From: Methanolinea sp.
GTDB lineage: Archaea > Halobacteriota > Methanomicrobia > Methanomicrobiales > Methanospirillaceae
Reading direction: 5' to 3'
Length of the DNA: 64,000 bases
Assembly: GCA_024518585.1 (NCBI GenBank)
Contig: JANIHI010000013.1
Span: 1-64,000 of the forward strand
Shown here: positions 1 through 8,005 of the stretch, piece by piece
Numbering within the stretch: position 1 is the first letter of the stretch
How the letters are laid out: each line of letters begins with the position of its first letter
The notes under the pieces: model-generated
What the model saw: the letters and a program-made list of their open reading frames with translations, nothing else
Told to the model about the DNA's origin: nothing
Database searches by the model: none
Translations under genes and position numbers: made by a program

Positions 1-263
1 CACTTGTTCGAGCAGAAACCATTTTGGGTCCTTGCGATCTATTATCAAGGGGGAATTCATTGTTTCACCAAATATGTATTCCCCTTCGAGAACAATCAAT
101 TTTACGATTTATTCTTGCTTATTTTTCTATTTAGAGGTTTTTCGAAATGTACTTTTACACTAGGTCCATGAATTTCTTCGGAATCGTAGATTGAAATGTA
201 TATCAGGCGATTTTTATTGAGGAAAAAAGGAGGGGGCTAATCAAAATAAAAATTAATTACCGT

Positions 264-1619
264 TTAATCACGGATTACTGCCATTATCTCTTCGAAAAAT
301 TCCCGGGCCTTCCCATCAGAGACCGACTCCACCATGACGCGGACGAGTGGTTCGGTGCCAGAAGGGCGGACGAGGGCCCATGCATCGTCCCTGTTGATCC
401 GGACGCCGTCGGTAAGGTCCAGATGTTCGCCGGAAAACCTGGTGCGGAGGCGGGATATGAGACCTTTGGAGTCTTTCTCCCTTATTTTTTCTTTTATCAT
501 GGTGAAACGGGGAAGGGTATCAACAAGGACGGAGAGGGGTTTGTCGATCTGGGCGAGGAGGGCGACCATTGTTGCTGTTGTCATACCCCCGTCCCGGCAG
601 AACTGGTGGTTGGGAAAGATCAGCCCTCCATTCCCCTCTCCTCCAAATATGACCGGTATGCCCTGGGAACCGAGGGAAATCATTGTCCTTGCCACGTAGA
701 TGCTCCCGACCGGCGTATAGACCACCCTGCATCCATGGCGCTGTGCGATCACCTCGATGAGCCGTGACGTGCTCACGGGTGTGACGATCACGCCTTTCCT
801 CTCACGGCAGACAAGGTCTGCGATCAAACCAAATTCCCTGTTCTCCTCGATAAAATTCCCTTTTTCGTCAACGAAGACTGCACGGTCAGCGTCACCATCG
901 TGCGCGACACCGAACCGGGCGCCTGTTGTACACACGAGGTCGGAGAGGGGTTGGAGCCCCTCCGGGGAAGGTTCCGGGAGCCTGCCAGGGAACGTCCCGT
1001 CCATCTGGCTGTTGAGGGAAAATACCCTGCATCCCATGCGACTCAGTATTTCGGGTGTGGAAAGGTATGCTGCCCCACAACCGGGGTCTGCAGCAACGAC
1101 AAGGCCCTCTCCGATGTCGGGGGGGAAGGACCTGACGATTGCGTTGACATACTCTTCAAAGAGTGTTGGAGCGCTCTGTTCGTGCCCGACCCTATCCCAC
1201 GGTGCCATCCGGGCTGAACCCTCAAAGATGTGTCTCTCGAGGATGACGCTCTCCTCGTCGGCCATCTCCGTTCCATCCGGTTCAATCACTTTTATTCCAT
1301 TGTATTCAGGCGGGTTATGGGACGCTGTTACAACTGCCCCCGCATCGAAGTGGGCCCTGACAATGAACTGGAGGGCCGGTGTCGGGAGTACCCCCGCATC
1401 GACAACATCGCACCCTGCAGCAAGCAACCCTGCCTTTAAGGCACTCGCTAATGCAGGACCCGATGTACGCGTGTCCCTTCCGACTGCAACAGTTCCTGGA
1501 CGCATGGTTCCCAGCGCAAGGCCAATCTTTAGGGCAAGGTCGGGCGTCATCTCCGTCCCTGCAATCCCTCTGACACCATTGGTCCCAAAGAGTCTCTTTG
1601 CCAGTTTTTTTGGCTCCAT
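264..1619 (-). CDS. glmM: Phosphoglucosamine mutase / phosphomannomutase family (alpha-D-phosphohexomutase)
   Basis: The enzyme interconverts hexose 6- and 1-phosphates, probably glucosamine-6-P to glucosamine-1-P for UDP-GlcNAc synthesis. The 451-residue protein opens with the family signature LFGTNGVRG (10-18). It carries the phospho-serine loop TASHNP with Ser100, a metal-binding DGDADR loop near residue 240 and the C-terminal phosphate-binding RPSGTEP loop, so all four domains are complete. An in-frame ATG 27 bases upstream lies inside mobB. The ATG at 1619 is preferred because the conserved region begins directly after it. It is the last gene of a minus-strand operon, 2 bases after the mobB stop. 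The T-rich stretch just downstream (about 190-250) could end transcription. Exact substrate (glucosamine versus mannose) cannot be read from the sequence. Confidence 0.93.
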   Translation of the reverse strand: MEPKKLAKRLFGTNGVRGIAGTEMTPDLALKIGLALGTMRPGTVAVGRDTRTSGPALASALKAGLLAAGCDVVDAGVLPTPALQFIVRAHFDAGAVVTASHNPPEYNGIKVIEPDGTEMADEESVILERHIFEGSARMAPWDRVGHEQSAPTLFEEYVNAIVRSFPPDIGEGLVVAADPGCGAAYLSTPEILSRMGCRVFSLNSQMDGTFPGRLPEPSPEGLQPLSDLVCTTGARFGVAHDGDADRAVFVDEKGNFIEENREFGLIADLVCRERKGVIVTPVSTSRLIEVIAQRHGCRVVYTPVGSIYVARTMISLGSQGIPVIFGGEGNGGLIFPNHQFCRDGGMTTATMVALLAQIDKPLSVLVDTLPRFTMIKEKIREKDSKGLISRLRTRFSGEHLDLTDGVRINRDDAWALVRPSGTEPLVRVMVESVSDGKAREFFEEIMAVIRD

Positions 1620-1621
1620 GC

Positions 1622-2374
1622 TCACTCCGGTCCAGATGGTCCACATGCCGCGATTGCGGCAAGAATTTTGGTCTGCATGAGGGAAAATGCGAGGAAAGCC
1701 TCCTTTGCCGTCGGGGCCCCCACAGCAAAGATTACCCGGTCGTCATCTCCGAAATAGAGCCCCTGGTGGAGGTGGACCCTTGATTCTCCTCCCCCTTTCA
1801 TGGATGGATCCTCTCTGGACAACGCCGATAGTATTGGTAAAAAGCGCTGATAAAACTCTCTTCTCACGGGAGGGGCATATTTCCTGGAATTGAGAGGGAT
1901 ACCACACGTCATAACCACCCTCTCCCCCGTTTCGAGGGCCCTGGCAAGCGTGGCCCGCGAGATATATTCCGGGAACTCACCGAGCGAGTCAATGATCTCC
2001 TCCGGGGTGGGGTTATCCAGGACGACATTCTCTGCACCCGGGACGCCCCCCACGATGACCTTTGGAAGCGGGAGTGTCTTGTAGCCTTCAACCACGACGG
2101 AGGCCATGCCAAGGATGCAAAGCGTGTCAAGGACGGTTCGAAGGTGTGTCTGGTCAGTGATGATGACAGCCTTTGTCTCGTCAATGCCGGCCGATACCGA
2201 TGCACCTGCCTGGATAAAGAATGTCGTATCCTTCCCTTCTTCGAGTGTAAAAGCGTGGTGGCCGAGGTGTTTTACGACAGCGACAGGCCCCCTCTCTTTC
2301 AGGAGGGGGATGAGGGATCGGATGAGAGTCGTCTTTCCTGATCCGGAAAGACCACAAACGTGGATTATCCTCAC
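1622..2374 (-). CDS. mobB: MobB-type molybdopterin-guanine dinucleotide protein with MoaE-like C-terminal segment
   Basis: MobB proteins are P-loop GTPases that assist attachment of a nucleotide to molybdopterin. Residues 8-17 form the Walker A GLSGSGKTTL. The usual MobB motifs VVKHLGHH and VVVEGYK follow, and the MobB domain ends near residue 200. The last ~50 residues (RVHLHQGLYFGDDDRVIFAV onward) resemble the C-terminal half of MoaE, the large subunit of molybdopterin synthase. They lack the usual PxWKxE-like lysine segment, so catalytic MoaE activity is doubtful. The start overlaps the upstream DUF5806 gene by 4 bases (ATGA), consistent with translational coupling. Methanogens need pterin guanine dinucleotide for formylmethanofuran and formate dehydrogenases. 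MobB identity is secure; the MoaE relationship rests on pattern similarity only. Confidence 0.88.
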   Translation of the reverse strand: MRIIHVCGLSGSGKTTLIRSLIPLLKERGPVAVVKHLGHHAFTLEEGKDTTFFIQAGASVSAGIDETKAVIITDQTHLRTVLDTLCILGMASVVVEGYKTLPLPKVIVGGVPGAENVVLDNPTPEEIIDSLGEFPEYISRATLARALETGERVVMTCGIPLNSRKYAPPVRREFYQRFLPILSALSREDPSMKGGGESRVHLHQGLYFGDDDRVIFAVGAPTAKEAFLAFSLMQTKILAAIAACGPSGPE

Positions 2375-2925
2375 GTCTGGTCTCCCCCGCCGTCCTCGAC
2401 GGGACTTTCCCCGGTTTCTGCCATCCGCGAGTTGAGTATGTGGGTGGCGGCCCTGCCCACACTCCGCATGACCTCGGTGATGCGGTCTTCGATCTCTATC
2501 TCCTCATCGATCTCAAGAGAAGTCCTCTCGACCTCGAGGAGGAACCTGGCAACCTCGCTTGCCTCAAACAGGAGGTCATCCAGTTCTTCGCTCGTAAAAA
2601 AGCCGCACATTGCCCCGTAGAAGAATGTTGCGCCCGACTTGTACACTTTCTTTTTGAAGGAGTTGCGGGCCTGGTTGACGGCCTGTGGAGAATAGGGCTC
2701 TTGCATGAAAGGGACAAGCTGGGGAAGGTTCTGTCCGATAAAAGTCATCTCGGCACCGCTCCGGGTACGGAAATCGGTACAGAGCCGGGCAATTGCCCAC
2801 TCCCTCGCGGTGATGTAGGTCCTCTTCCGGAGGAACTGGTTGACCCTGTGGTAGGTTGCTCCATCGACCTTCTTGAATTTCCTGTACTTGTTGACATCTT
2901 CCTGCTGGAAATGCGTTCGTGCCAT
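2371..2925 (-). CDS. DUF5806 family conserved archaeal protein
   Basis: A 184-residue soluble protein of unknown function. I recognise it from a family conserved between methanogens and haloarchaea, with the hallmark stretches KYRKFKKVDGATYHRVNQFL, TYITAREWAIARLC and YGAMCGFFTSEELDDLL. The C-terminal third is acidic and probably helical. It is the first gene of the operon with mobB and glmM and overlaps mobB by 4 bases. Its putative TATA box lies in the 26-bp repeat at 2982-3007, which would give a leader of roughly 35-40 nt. No enzymatic motif is visible. Confidence 0.85.
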   Translation of the reverse strand: MARTHFQQEDVNKYRKFKKVDGATYHRVNQFLRKRTYITAREWAIARLCTDFRTRSGAEMTFIGQNLPQLVPFMQEPYSPQAVNQARNSFKKKVYKSGATFFYGAMCGFFTSEELDDLLFEASEVARFLLEVERTSLEIDEEIEIEDRITEVMRSVGRAATHILNSRMAETGESPVEDGGGDQT

Positions 2926-2981
2926 TCTGGACCCCTCACCCTGTCTGTGGGTTCTTTCCTGCCATTTACACGTGCATTCTC

Positions 2982-3007
2982 TTAGTATATAGCATCATAT
3001 GGTTTAT
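2982..3007 (-). repeat. 26-bp repeat, copy A (inverted relative to copy B at 8006-8031)
   Basis: Read on the minus strand this is ATAAAC-C-ATATGATGCTATATA-C-TAA. Copy B on the plus strand differs only by T at the two marked C positions (24 of 26 identical). The centre has TATAT/ATATA half-sites separated by the 6 bases GATGCT, reminiscent of Xer recombination sites. It also contains the likely TATA box of the DUF5806-mobB-glmM operon. Confidence 0.75.
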
Positions 3008-3073
3008 TTTAAATGGTTGCTCCGGGGAAATGATTAAAAATCACGTATAAAATGAAAAATAATAGGTTTAAAA

Positions 3074-3295
3074 GGCTTTTCGCAATTTTGAGTGGGGGGA
3101 TAGAAACCAAGGGGGGGCTGCCTCGCCCTAAACACACCCACATGAGGATAGTTCCGCTGCCCCAAAACGGCGCGCCAATGGCGGTTTCACCATCCATTTC
3201 TCATTACGTCGATATTTTTTTTGGATTAACCGGCTCAATCCAGCGAGATGCTATAACCTATCCATACAACGACCCACATTAAATGACGAAGAGGG
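3074..3295 (+). mobile_element. Non-autonomous ISL3-derived element (MITE-like), copy 1
   Basis: This 222-bp non-coding element starts with GGCTTTTCGCAATTTTGAGTGGG-type sequence (3074-3096). It ends with a degenerate inverted copy (3273-3295, CCCAC...AAATGACGAAGAGGG). The right end matches the inverted consensus of the left ends at about 18 of 23 positions. The first 115 bp (to 3188, ending GGCGGTTTC) match copies at 4995, 5574 and 35571. The next ~65 bp and the right end match only copy 3. No open reading frame of its own and no clear target duplication were found. Confidence 0.7.
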
Positions 3296-3359
3296 AAAAA
3301 ATAACCAGAGCATTTTGATGAAATGTGACAATGGGACACACCACCGCACATAATACCAA

Positions 3360-4469
3360 TCAGGGAGATTGCGGGATTTCCAGGAGGTAGGATGCCCCAA
3401 GACCTCGCGGTCCCGAACACACACCCCTCCTGAAAAGGAATGTGCACGGGACACCATCATGGCGGATAAAGGACAGTTCGAGCAAATCTGTCTCTTTTGG
3501 TCCCACCACCCGGGAGAGTACCTCACCGAGCCACTGGTGCTGACCCCTGGCGGTAATTTCAAATATGGTATACCTCCTCTCTCCAGGATCGGTGAGCGTT
3601 TTTCCCAGAAATGCGCTTGCGGCACCATTGAGGAAGATGATCTCTCCTGCCGTCGTCAGCTCAAGGTAAAGACAGGATAACGAATCGGCAAGGGCATGGC
3701 ATTGGGAAGTCACAACTTCCAACAGGGGCTCCGCCGCCGCGGATAATGCCCTTGGGAATGCATAGGCAAATATGAGGTCCCGGCCCCCCACATCCCCATG
3801 GGAAAATACGACCGCAGCTGGGACATTTTCTGCCCTCTGGGTCCGAAATACCATGTGCACTGTCATAGTCAAGTGGAGCTTTAACCTCTCTGCAAAAAGG
3901 GACCATTCCTGGGGGGAAAAGAACGGGTCAAGAGAACTCATGGAGAGGAGACGGAGCTCGTCAGGAGAATAACCAAGAATTTTGCCGGCAGATTCGTTCG
4001 CGTAAATAATCCTGCCTCTCACGTCAACCCAGAATATGGGAATACCAGCCTTTTCAACAGAATGGCGGGTGACCTGGAGGGCCCCCTCTTTCTGAAACCT
4101 CTCGACGGCAACCCGTATCTTGTGGATAAGCTCGGTAAACTGGGAACGGGGATCTCCTCCCTTCTGGAGGTAAAAGTCAGCACCATTATTGAGGGCCTCG
4201 ATGACAACGTGCTCCCTGCCTTTTCCCGTGAAGATGATGAAGGGTGTCTGGTCCCCGATACGACGGAGGACCTTTAAGAAAGAAATCCCGTCCATCCCAG
4301 GCATCTCGTAGTCCGAGACTACCACGTCGTAACTGCGTTCCCGCAATCTCTCCAGTGCCTGCTCGGCGGAATAACAGAGATCGACCTTGAGATCCCCGGT
4401 CTTCTCCAGGTAGAGCCGTGAGACGTCCAAGAGTGCGGGTTCGTCATCCACAAAGAGTACGGTGATCAT
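3360..4469 (-). CDS. Response regulator with receiver and two PAS-like domains
   Basis: A cytoplasmic signalling protein of 369 residues. The N-terminal receiver (1-120) has the acidic pair D8-D9, the phospho-acceptor D53 in VVVSDYEMPGMDG, T81 and K103, so it should be phosphorylated by a histidine kinase. A PAS domain (about 130-250, with WVDVRGRIIYANESAGKILGY) and a second PAS-like segment (about 255-365, LELTTAGEIIFLNGAASAFLGK) follow. There is no histidine kinase or DNA-binding domain, a layout common in Methanomicrobiales sensory networks. No kinase gene is adjacent. It stands alone inside the accessory island between element copy 1 and the IS debris, so it may be recently rearranged. 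Confidence 0.9.
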   Translation of the reverse strand: MITVLFVDDEPALLDVSRLYLEKTGDLKVDLCYSAEQALERLRERSYDVVVSDYEMPGMDGISFLKVLRRIGDQTPFIIFTGKGREHVVIEALNNGADFYLQKGGDPRSQFTELIHKIRVAVERFQKEGALQVTRHSVEKAGIPIFWVDVRGRIIYANESAGKILGYSPDELRLLSMSSLDPFFSPQEWSLFAERLKLHLTMTVHMVFRTQRAENVPAAVVFSHGDVGGRDLIFAYAFPRALSAAAEPLLEVVTSQCHALADSLSCLYLELTTAGEIIFLNGAASAFLGKTLTDPGERRYTIFEITARGQHQWLGEVLSRVVGPKETDLLELSFIRHDGVPCTFLFRRGVCSGPRGLGASYLLEIPQSP

Positions 4470-4712
4470 GCATTCGTCTTTATTGGGCCCATTATTCCGA
4501 AAATTCCGGTTTCCTTAAACTTACTTAGGATACCTTCTTCTTGAAATAGGTATTGGGAGTTTTTTGTGATATTCTGACATCTTCTGCCCGTAACTTGTGC
4601 GGGGAATACTCCCCGATGAAAAGACCTCCACCTCCCTTCCTGCAGGAATGCCATCTATATAGCAAAATGAAGTTTATGATCCTTCTCCCTCGAAAAAGTA
4701 CAATGAAAAGAA

Positions 4713-4748
4713 TTCCCCGTATTTTCTCATTTCCCCGTATTTTCTCAT
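4713..4748 (+). repeat. Perfect 18-bp tandem duplication
   Basis: TTCCCCGTATTTTCTCAT occurs twice head to tail (4713-4730 and 4731-4748) in AT-rich non-coding sequence upstream of the response regulator gene. No function is evident. Confidence 0.85.
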
Positions 4749-4790
4749 TTTATCCTTGAAAAAGGCTTATTGTAGGTTCTGCCATCCGGG

Positions 4791-4913
4791 ATCTGGGGAG
4801 CCCCGTATCAGGTCTCGGACTACCGTTGGACACGCGTGGAGGGAGAAAAATACCGGTTCTATGATGGAATCTACATGTATGATCGCATCAAACGGGATTT
4901 GATTTGGACGTGA
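4791..4913 (+). pseudogene. Fragment of an unrecognised coding sequence (C-terminal piece)
   Basis: An open frame without a start codon reads IWGAPYQVSDYRWTRVEG, then EKYRFYDGIYMYDRIKRDLI, and stops at 4911-4913. The aromatic-rich, charged composition looks protein-like, but a stop lies just upstream and no family is recognised. It lies about 80 bases before the IS left end at 4995 and is probably a gene remnant. It could also be a chance open frame. Confidence 0.25.
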
Positions 4914-4994
4914 TGAAAACCTCCCAAATCCCAGGAACTCATGACGGAATCGCTCGATGTCACCCGGTGTTTGGTATTGCGAACAAGGATAAAC

Positions 4995-5108
4995 GGTTCT
5001 TCGCTATTTTGAGTGGGTGATTGGGAACTGAAGTGGGGGCTGGTCGCCCCCACACCCCCACATGAGGATAGACCCGCCGCCCCCGAAGGGCGCCCCGGCG
5101 GCGGTTTC
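4995..5108 (+). mobile_element. ISL3-type insertion sequence left end and leader (copy 2)
   Basis: The left terminal sequence GGTTCTTCGCTATTTTGAGTGGG is followed by the conserved leader. The leader contains a perfect hairpin, GTGGGGGC-TGGTC-GCCCCCAC, and a second GC-rich hairpin ending in GGCGGTTTC. It lies 36 bases upstream of the transposase start at 5145, so this copy shows the repeat is the 5' end of an ISL3-family element. Similar terminal sequences (GGCTCTT...GTGGGT) are known from other ISL3 members. Confidence 0.7.
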
Positions 5109-5144
5109 GTGAGAATAAAAAACCTGGAACATCACAATAATTCT

Positions 5145-5591
5145 ATGGTTGCAGAGATCCAGAGTCAGCTCTTCAGTCAGGCACTGAACATTCAAAAGCC
5201 ATGGTACATCACAAGGATTGAATTCAGGAAGGAAGAAAGGCGACTGGATATCTGGGTTGATTTTGAACGAGGTGCAAGATTTCCATGTCCGGAATGTGGT
5301 GAAGAAGACTGCCCGATACATGATACCATTGAAAAGGAATGGCGACACCTCGACTTTTTCCAGTTCCGAACATACATTCATTGCCGGGTTCCCCGCGTGA
5401 TGTGTGGGAAATGCCGGATCCGACTCATAGAAGTTCCCTGGTCAAGGAAATCAAGTGGATTTACAAGTTTATTTGAGCCTATGATCGTTCTCATGGCTGG
5501 TGACATGCAAATCTCTCAAATCAGTGAGAAAGTCCAGGAGACCGATACCCGGCTCTGGCGAGTTATCAAATATGGCTCTTCACCATTTTGA
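5145..5591 (+). pseudogene. Truncated ISL3-family transposase (N-terminal third)
   Basis: About 144 residues of an ISL3 transposase remain where full-length members have roughly 400. Visible family features are the opening LFSQALNIQKPWYITRIEF and the zinc-binding segment with CPECGEEDCPIHD. These are followed by EWRHLDFFQFRTYIHCRVPR, a CGKC pair and an HTH-like stretch ending DTRLWRVIKYG. The frame then runs into element copy 3 (5574 on) and stops after four foreign residues. The entire DDE catalytic domain is missing, and it does not resume after copy 3. ATG 5145 is chosen because homology starts there; the frame itself opens earlier inside the IS leader. No transposition activity is expected from this copy. 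Confidence 0.82.
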
Positions 5592-5794
5592 GTGGGTGGA
5601 AAGGAACCAAAGTGGGAGCTGCCTTGCCCCCACGCCCCCATGTGAGGATAGTTCTGCTGTCCCCGACGGGGGCGCCGGCGGCGGTTTCACCATTCATTTC
5701 GCATTAAGTCTATATTTTTTTGGATTAACCAGCTCAATCCAGCAAGAGGCTCTGATGCATTTATAAACGAAACCACCTGAAATGACGTGGAGGG
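5574..5794 (+). mobile_element. Non-autonomous ISL3-derived element (MITE-like), copy 3
   Basis: This 221-bp element begins with the cleanest terminal sequence, GGCTCTTCACCATTTTGAGTGGG. It ends in a degenerate inverted end (about 5772-5794, AAATGACGTGGAGGG) shared with copy 1. It directly truncates the ISL3 transposase at codon ~144. The 115-bp core matches the other three copies, and bases 5689-5752 match copy 1 at roughly 80 percent. There is no coding capacity and no clear target-site duplication. Confidence 0.7.
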
Positions 5795-6287
5795 ATATCT
5801 TCATCCACTCTGTTCCTCTCAGTTCGGGTCCTCCCTCACGAACGATGACTCCAATATCAGCAGGTATCTCTTCACGTGAGATAAGAGTCTGGGAAGGAAT
5901 TTCCCGGAAATTTTCTCTTGAATATCCCCGTACCTTATTTGGTTCCCGGGTCAGGGAAGATACCAATGTCATAGTCTTCTTCTTCAGAATTCCATGCACG
6001 AATCTCCCGAATGGCCCCGGACGAACAAATCGGTCGATGGGAGTTCGTCTTGAATGTCTCTTGCCACACTAGGGAATTGACGAGATATTCGTCCATTGGC
6101 TCGAGTTGTATTCAAGGACTGTGCCTTCTATCTGGAGCCTTTTTAGTAATGCGACAGTGCTCTCGATTGGAATCGGCCGGTCCTCTGAAATGCAGACCAT
6201 TTCTTCCATGGGGTGCACGGTATCAGGTGGGAGTGATCTCCTTTTGGTTTGTGACCAGTGAGATCATCCCTTGAGGGACTATCCCGG
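5795..6287 (-). pseudogene. Decayed minus-strand coding sequence, family not recognised
   Basis: Between element copy 3 and the 69-codon frame at 6288, the minus strand shows protein-like stretches in different frames interrupted by stops. One is REIPSQTLISREEIPADIGV followed by REGGPELRGTEWMKI (about 5785-5950). Another is VHPMEEMVCISEDRPIPIES followed by TVALLKRLQIEGTVLEY (about 6080-6220). The pattern suggests one gene broken by frameshifts. No family is assigned. The plus strand offers only shorter, less natural frames. Confidence 0.3.
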
Positions 6288-6497
6288 CTAATCTTTGGAC
6301 ACAACCAGTCTATCATCGAGGAATGTATCAATCGTGGCCGATCTCAGGCGTTTTAGGGAGTGTTCGAGTCTTTCATACGCACGAAAGAGAACACCCTTGA
6401 AGTACTCTTTCTCCCTGGCAGCGCGGGATTTGCCAGCCGTCAGCCATTGTTCCTGGATTTCCCGGTCGATTCCCTCTGCACTCTTAAAATATTCCAT
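6288..6497 (-). CDS. Hypothetical 69-residue charged protein, possibly the 5' end of a decayed gene
   Basis: The frame encodes a highly charged, probably helical peptide beginning MEYFKSAEGIDREIQEQW and ending RLRSATIDTFLDDRLVVSKD. I do not recognise it. It may be an intact small protein. It may also be the N-terminal part of the broken gene whose pieces lie at 5795-6287 on the same strand. No good Shine-Dalgarno sequence is visible. Codon use and composition resemble the surrounding AT-richer island more than the housekeeping genes. Confidence 0.3.
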   Translation of the reverse strand: MEYFKSAEGIDREIQEQWLTAGKSRAAREKEYFKGVLFRAYERLEHSLKRLRSATIDTFLDDRLVVSKD

Positions 6498-6960
6498 GCG
6501 GCGGTTCTGGTTTCACTCGTTGGAAGAATTGATCTTCCTGGTTTCGGTGAACCATGGTTTTCTGGGTCCCTTTACCTGCGGGAGAAAGAAGTGCCGTCAC
6601 TGGGGGGTAGAGCGTCCCCCTTTTTCGCATAAGAAAGAATATGTTTGCCGGACGGATCATGACAAACCCCTTTAGCGTGCAATAAAGCCAAAAATAATAC
6701 TAGATAAATTTCTATACTCACTTAGATGAAAAAATGGCATCCTCGTTAAGATAAAAAGGATGAATTTTTGAGATTTTAAGTGGCCCCTGGCTTTGTCTTT
6801 TCATGTCATGTCAGTCCCGACTGTGAAGTGACCCGCCCGGGACGAGGTTACAAGAGTGCGTGGACGTGGTGAAGTGGTTTTGTATCAGGACAGAATATCC
6901 CTTTCAGACAACCAACCGGTCCGCAGTTTCTGTTGCGCAGAAGAGAGATTCTGCGCAAAA

Positions 6961-6972
6961 AGTTTATAAATC
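6961..6972 (+). promoter_or_regulatory. TATA box of the recombinase gene; leaderless transcript likely
   Basis: GTTTATAAATCG lies about 26 bases before the ATG at 6993. Archaeal transcription starts about 25 bases after the TATA centre, which would put the first transcribed base at or next to the start codon. No Shine-Dalgarno sequence precedes the ATG. Confidence 0.6.
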
Positions 6973-6992
6973 GAGGAAAAAAAGAATAGAGC

Positions 6993-7940
6993 ATGCCAGG
7001 GGGATTTTTCTCCGAGTGGATTGGACGCTACCGCCATTACCTCCGGATGCGCAATTACTCCCCCCGGACCATCCAGAGCTACGAGCAGGTTGTAAAGCAC
7101 TTTGCCTACTACGTGTGGCTCCGCCGGAATATCGACCCCCAGAAACTCGTTGTCTACTGGGAAGATTTCTCAAAGGCCCGGCTTGAAACCGACGTCGAGG
7201 TTGACCCCCCCCTCCTCGAAGACTACCTCTCATTCATGAGCTCCATGCGGACGTACAAGGCAAAGACGCTCCACCGGATAATCTCGACTCTCAGCTCTTT
7301 CTACCGGTTCCTCTACTCCCAGGGGGCAGTCTCCACCAACCCCCTCATTGGCGTGGAACGCCCCAAGATCAAGGGGCAGGAATTGCGGTATCTCAAGCAC
7401 AGCCAGGTCATCCGCCTGATCGAATCGATCGAGGACCCAAGGGACCGCCTCATCGTCCGGACGATCTACGCGACCGGAGTCCGCGTATCGGAGTTGTGCG
7501 GCATCAACATCGAGGATATTGATTTTGAAGACGGCACCATACGCGTCAGGGGCAAGGGAGGAAAAATCCGCATCGTCTTTGTCGACCCTGATACCCTGGG
7601 CGAGATGGACCGGTTTATCGGGTCACGCATCGAGGGCCCCCTCTTCCCCGGGCAACAGGGGCACCACATATCGCCACGGTCCGTCCAGCACATATTCCGC
7701 AAGTATGCCCCGGAAGGGATCACACCCCACAAGATACGGCACAGCTATGCCAGTGAGCTGTACCGCCGGTCAAAGAACCTCCGTGTCGTCCAGGAGAACC
7801 TGGGGCACACGTCCATCAAGACGACCGAGATATACCTCCATACCGACCTGGAAGAGAGAAAGAGGGTTTACCAGGAGTACTTCCCCCTTGCAGAGAAAAG
7901 GGAGAAAAAATCTCTTGAAAGGGGCGGAGATTCACAGTAA
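6993..7940 (+). CDS. xerA: XerA-type tyrosine recombinase / integrase
   Basis: The 315-residue protein has an N-terminal SAM-like core-binding domain (about 5-115) and a C-terminal catalytic domain. All catalytic residues are present: R164 (TGVRVSEL), K191 (GKGGK), H247 and R249 (HKIRHSYAS), H272 (GHTS) and the nucleophile Y281 (TEIYLH). XerA resolves chromosome dimers in archaea, and relatives move genetic elements. The length and catalytic spacing fit the single-recombinase Xer type. It lies at the right end of the accessory island, 66 bases from the 26-bp repeat B, whose layout suggests a possible substrate. Whether it is the housekeeping XerA or the island's own recombinase cannot be decided here. 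Confidence 0.9.
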   Translation: MPGGFFSEWIGRYRHYLRMRNYSPRTIQSYEQVVKHFAYYVWLRRNIDPQKLVVYWEDFSKARLETDVEVDPPLLEDYLSFMSSMRTYKAKTLHRIISTLSSFYRFLYSQGAVSTNPLIGVERPKIKGQELRYLKHSQVIRLIESIEDPRDRLIVRTIYATGVRVSELCGINIEDIDFEDGTIRVRGKGGKIRIVFVDPDTLGEMDRFIGSRIEGPLFPGQQGHHISPRSVQHIFRKYAPEGITPHKIRHSYASELYRRSKNLRVVQENLGHTSIKTTEIYLHTDLEERKRVYQEYFPLAEKREKKSLERGGDSQ

Positions 7941-8005
7941 TCTCACTCTCGTGGACTTTTTCAGTCGTCTGTCTCTGGAGTTGCTGCGTCCTTCCGCCTT
8001 CGTTT

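Noticed and set aside
264-1680. Several plus-strand open frames of 100-300 codons opposite glmM (for example 757-1680)
   Set aside because: They are antisense shadows of a clearly recognisable mutase in GC-rich sequence, with arginine/serine-rich composition and no family pattern.
3009-3197. Minus-strand peptides in the IS ends with a shared ETAxGAPFxGxGxILMWG-like pattern
   Set aside because: The similarity follows from DNA similarity of the repeats. Copies 3 and 4 do not keep the frame, so there is no sign of selection on protein.
4640-4690. Possible third copy of the 26-bp repeat (CTATATAGC near 4651)
   Set aside because: Only short TATA-like identity (under 10 bases) is shared. It lacks the GATGCT centre and flanks.
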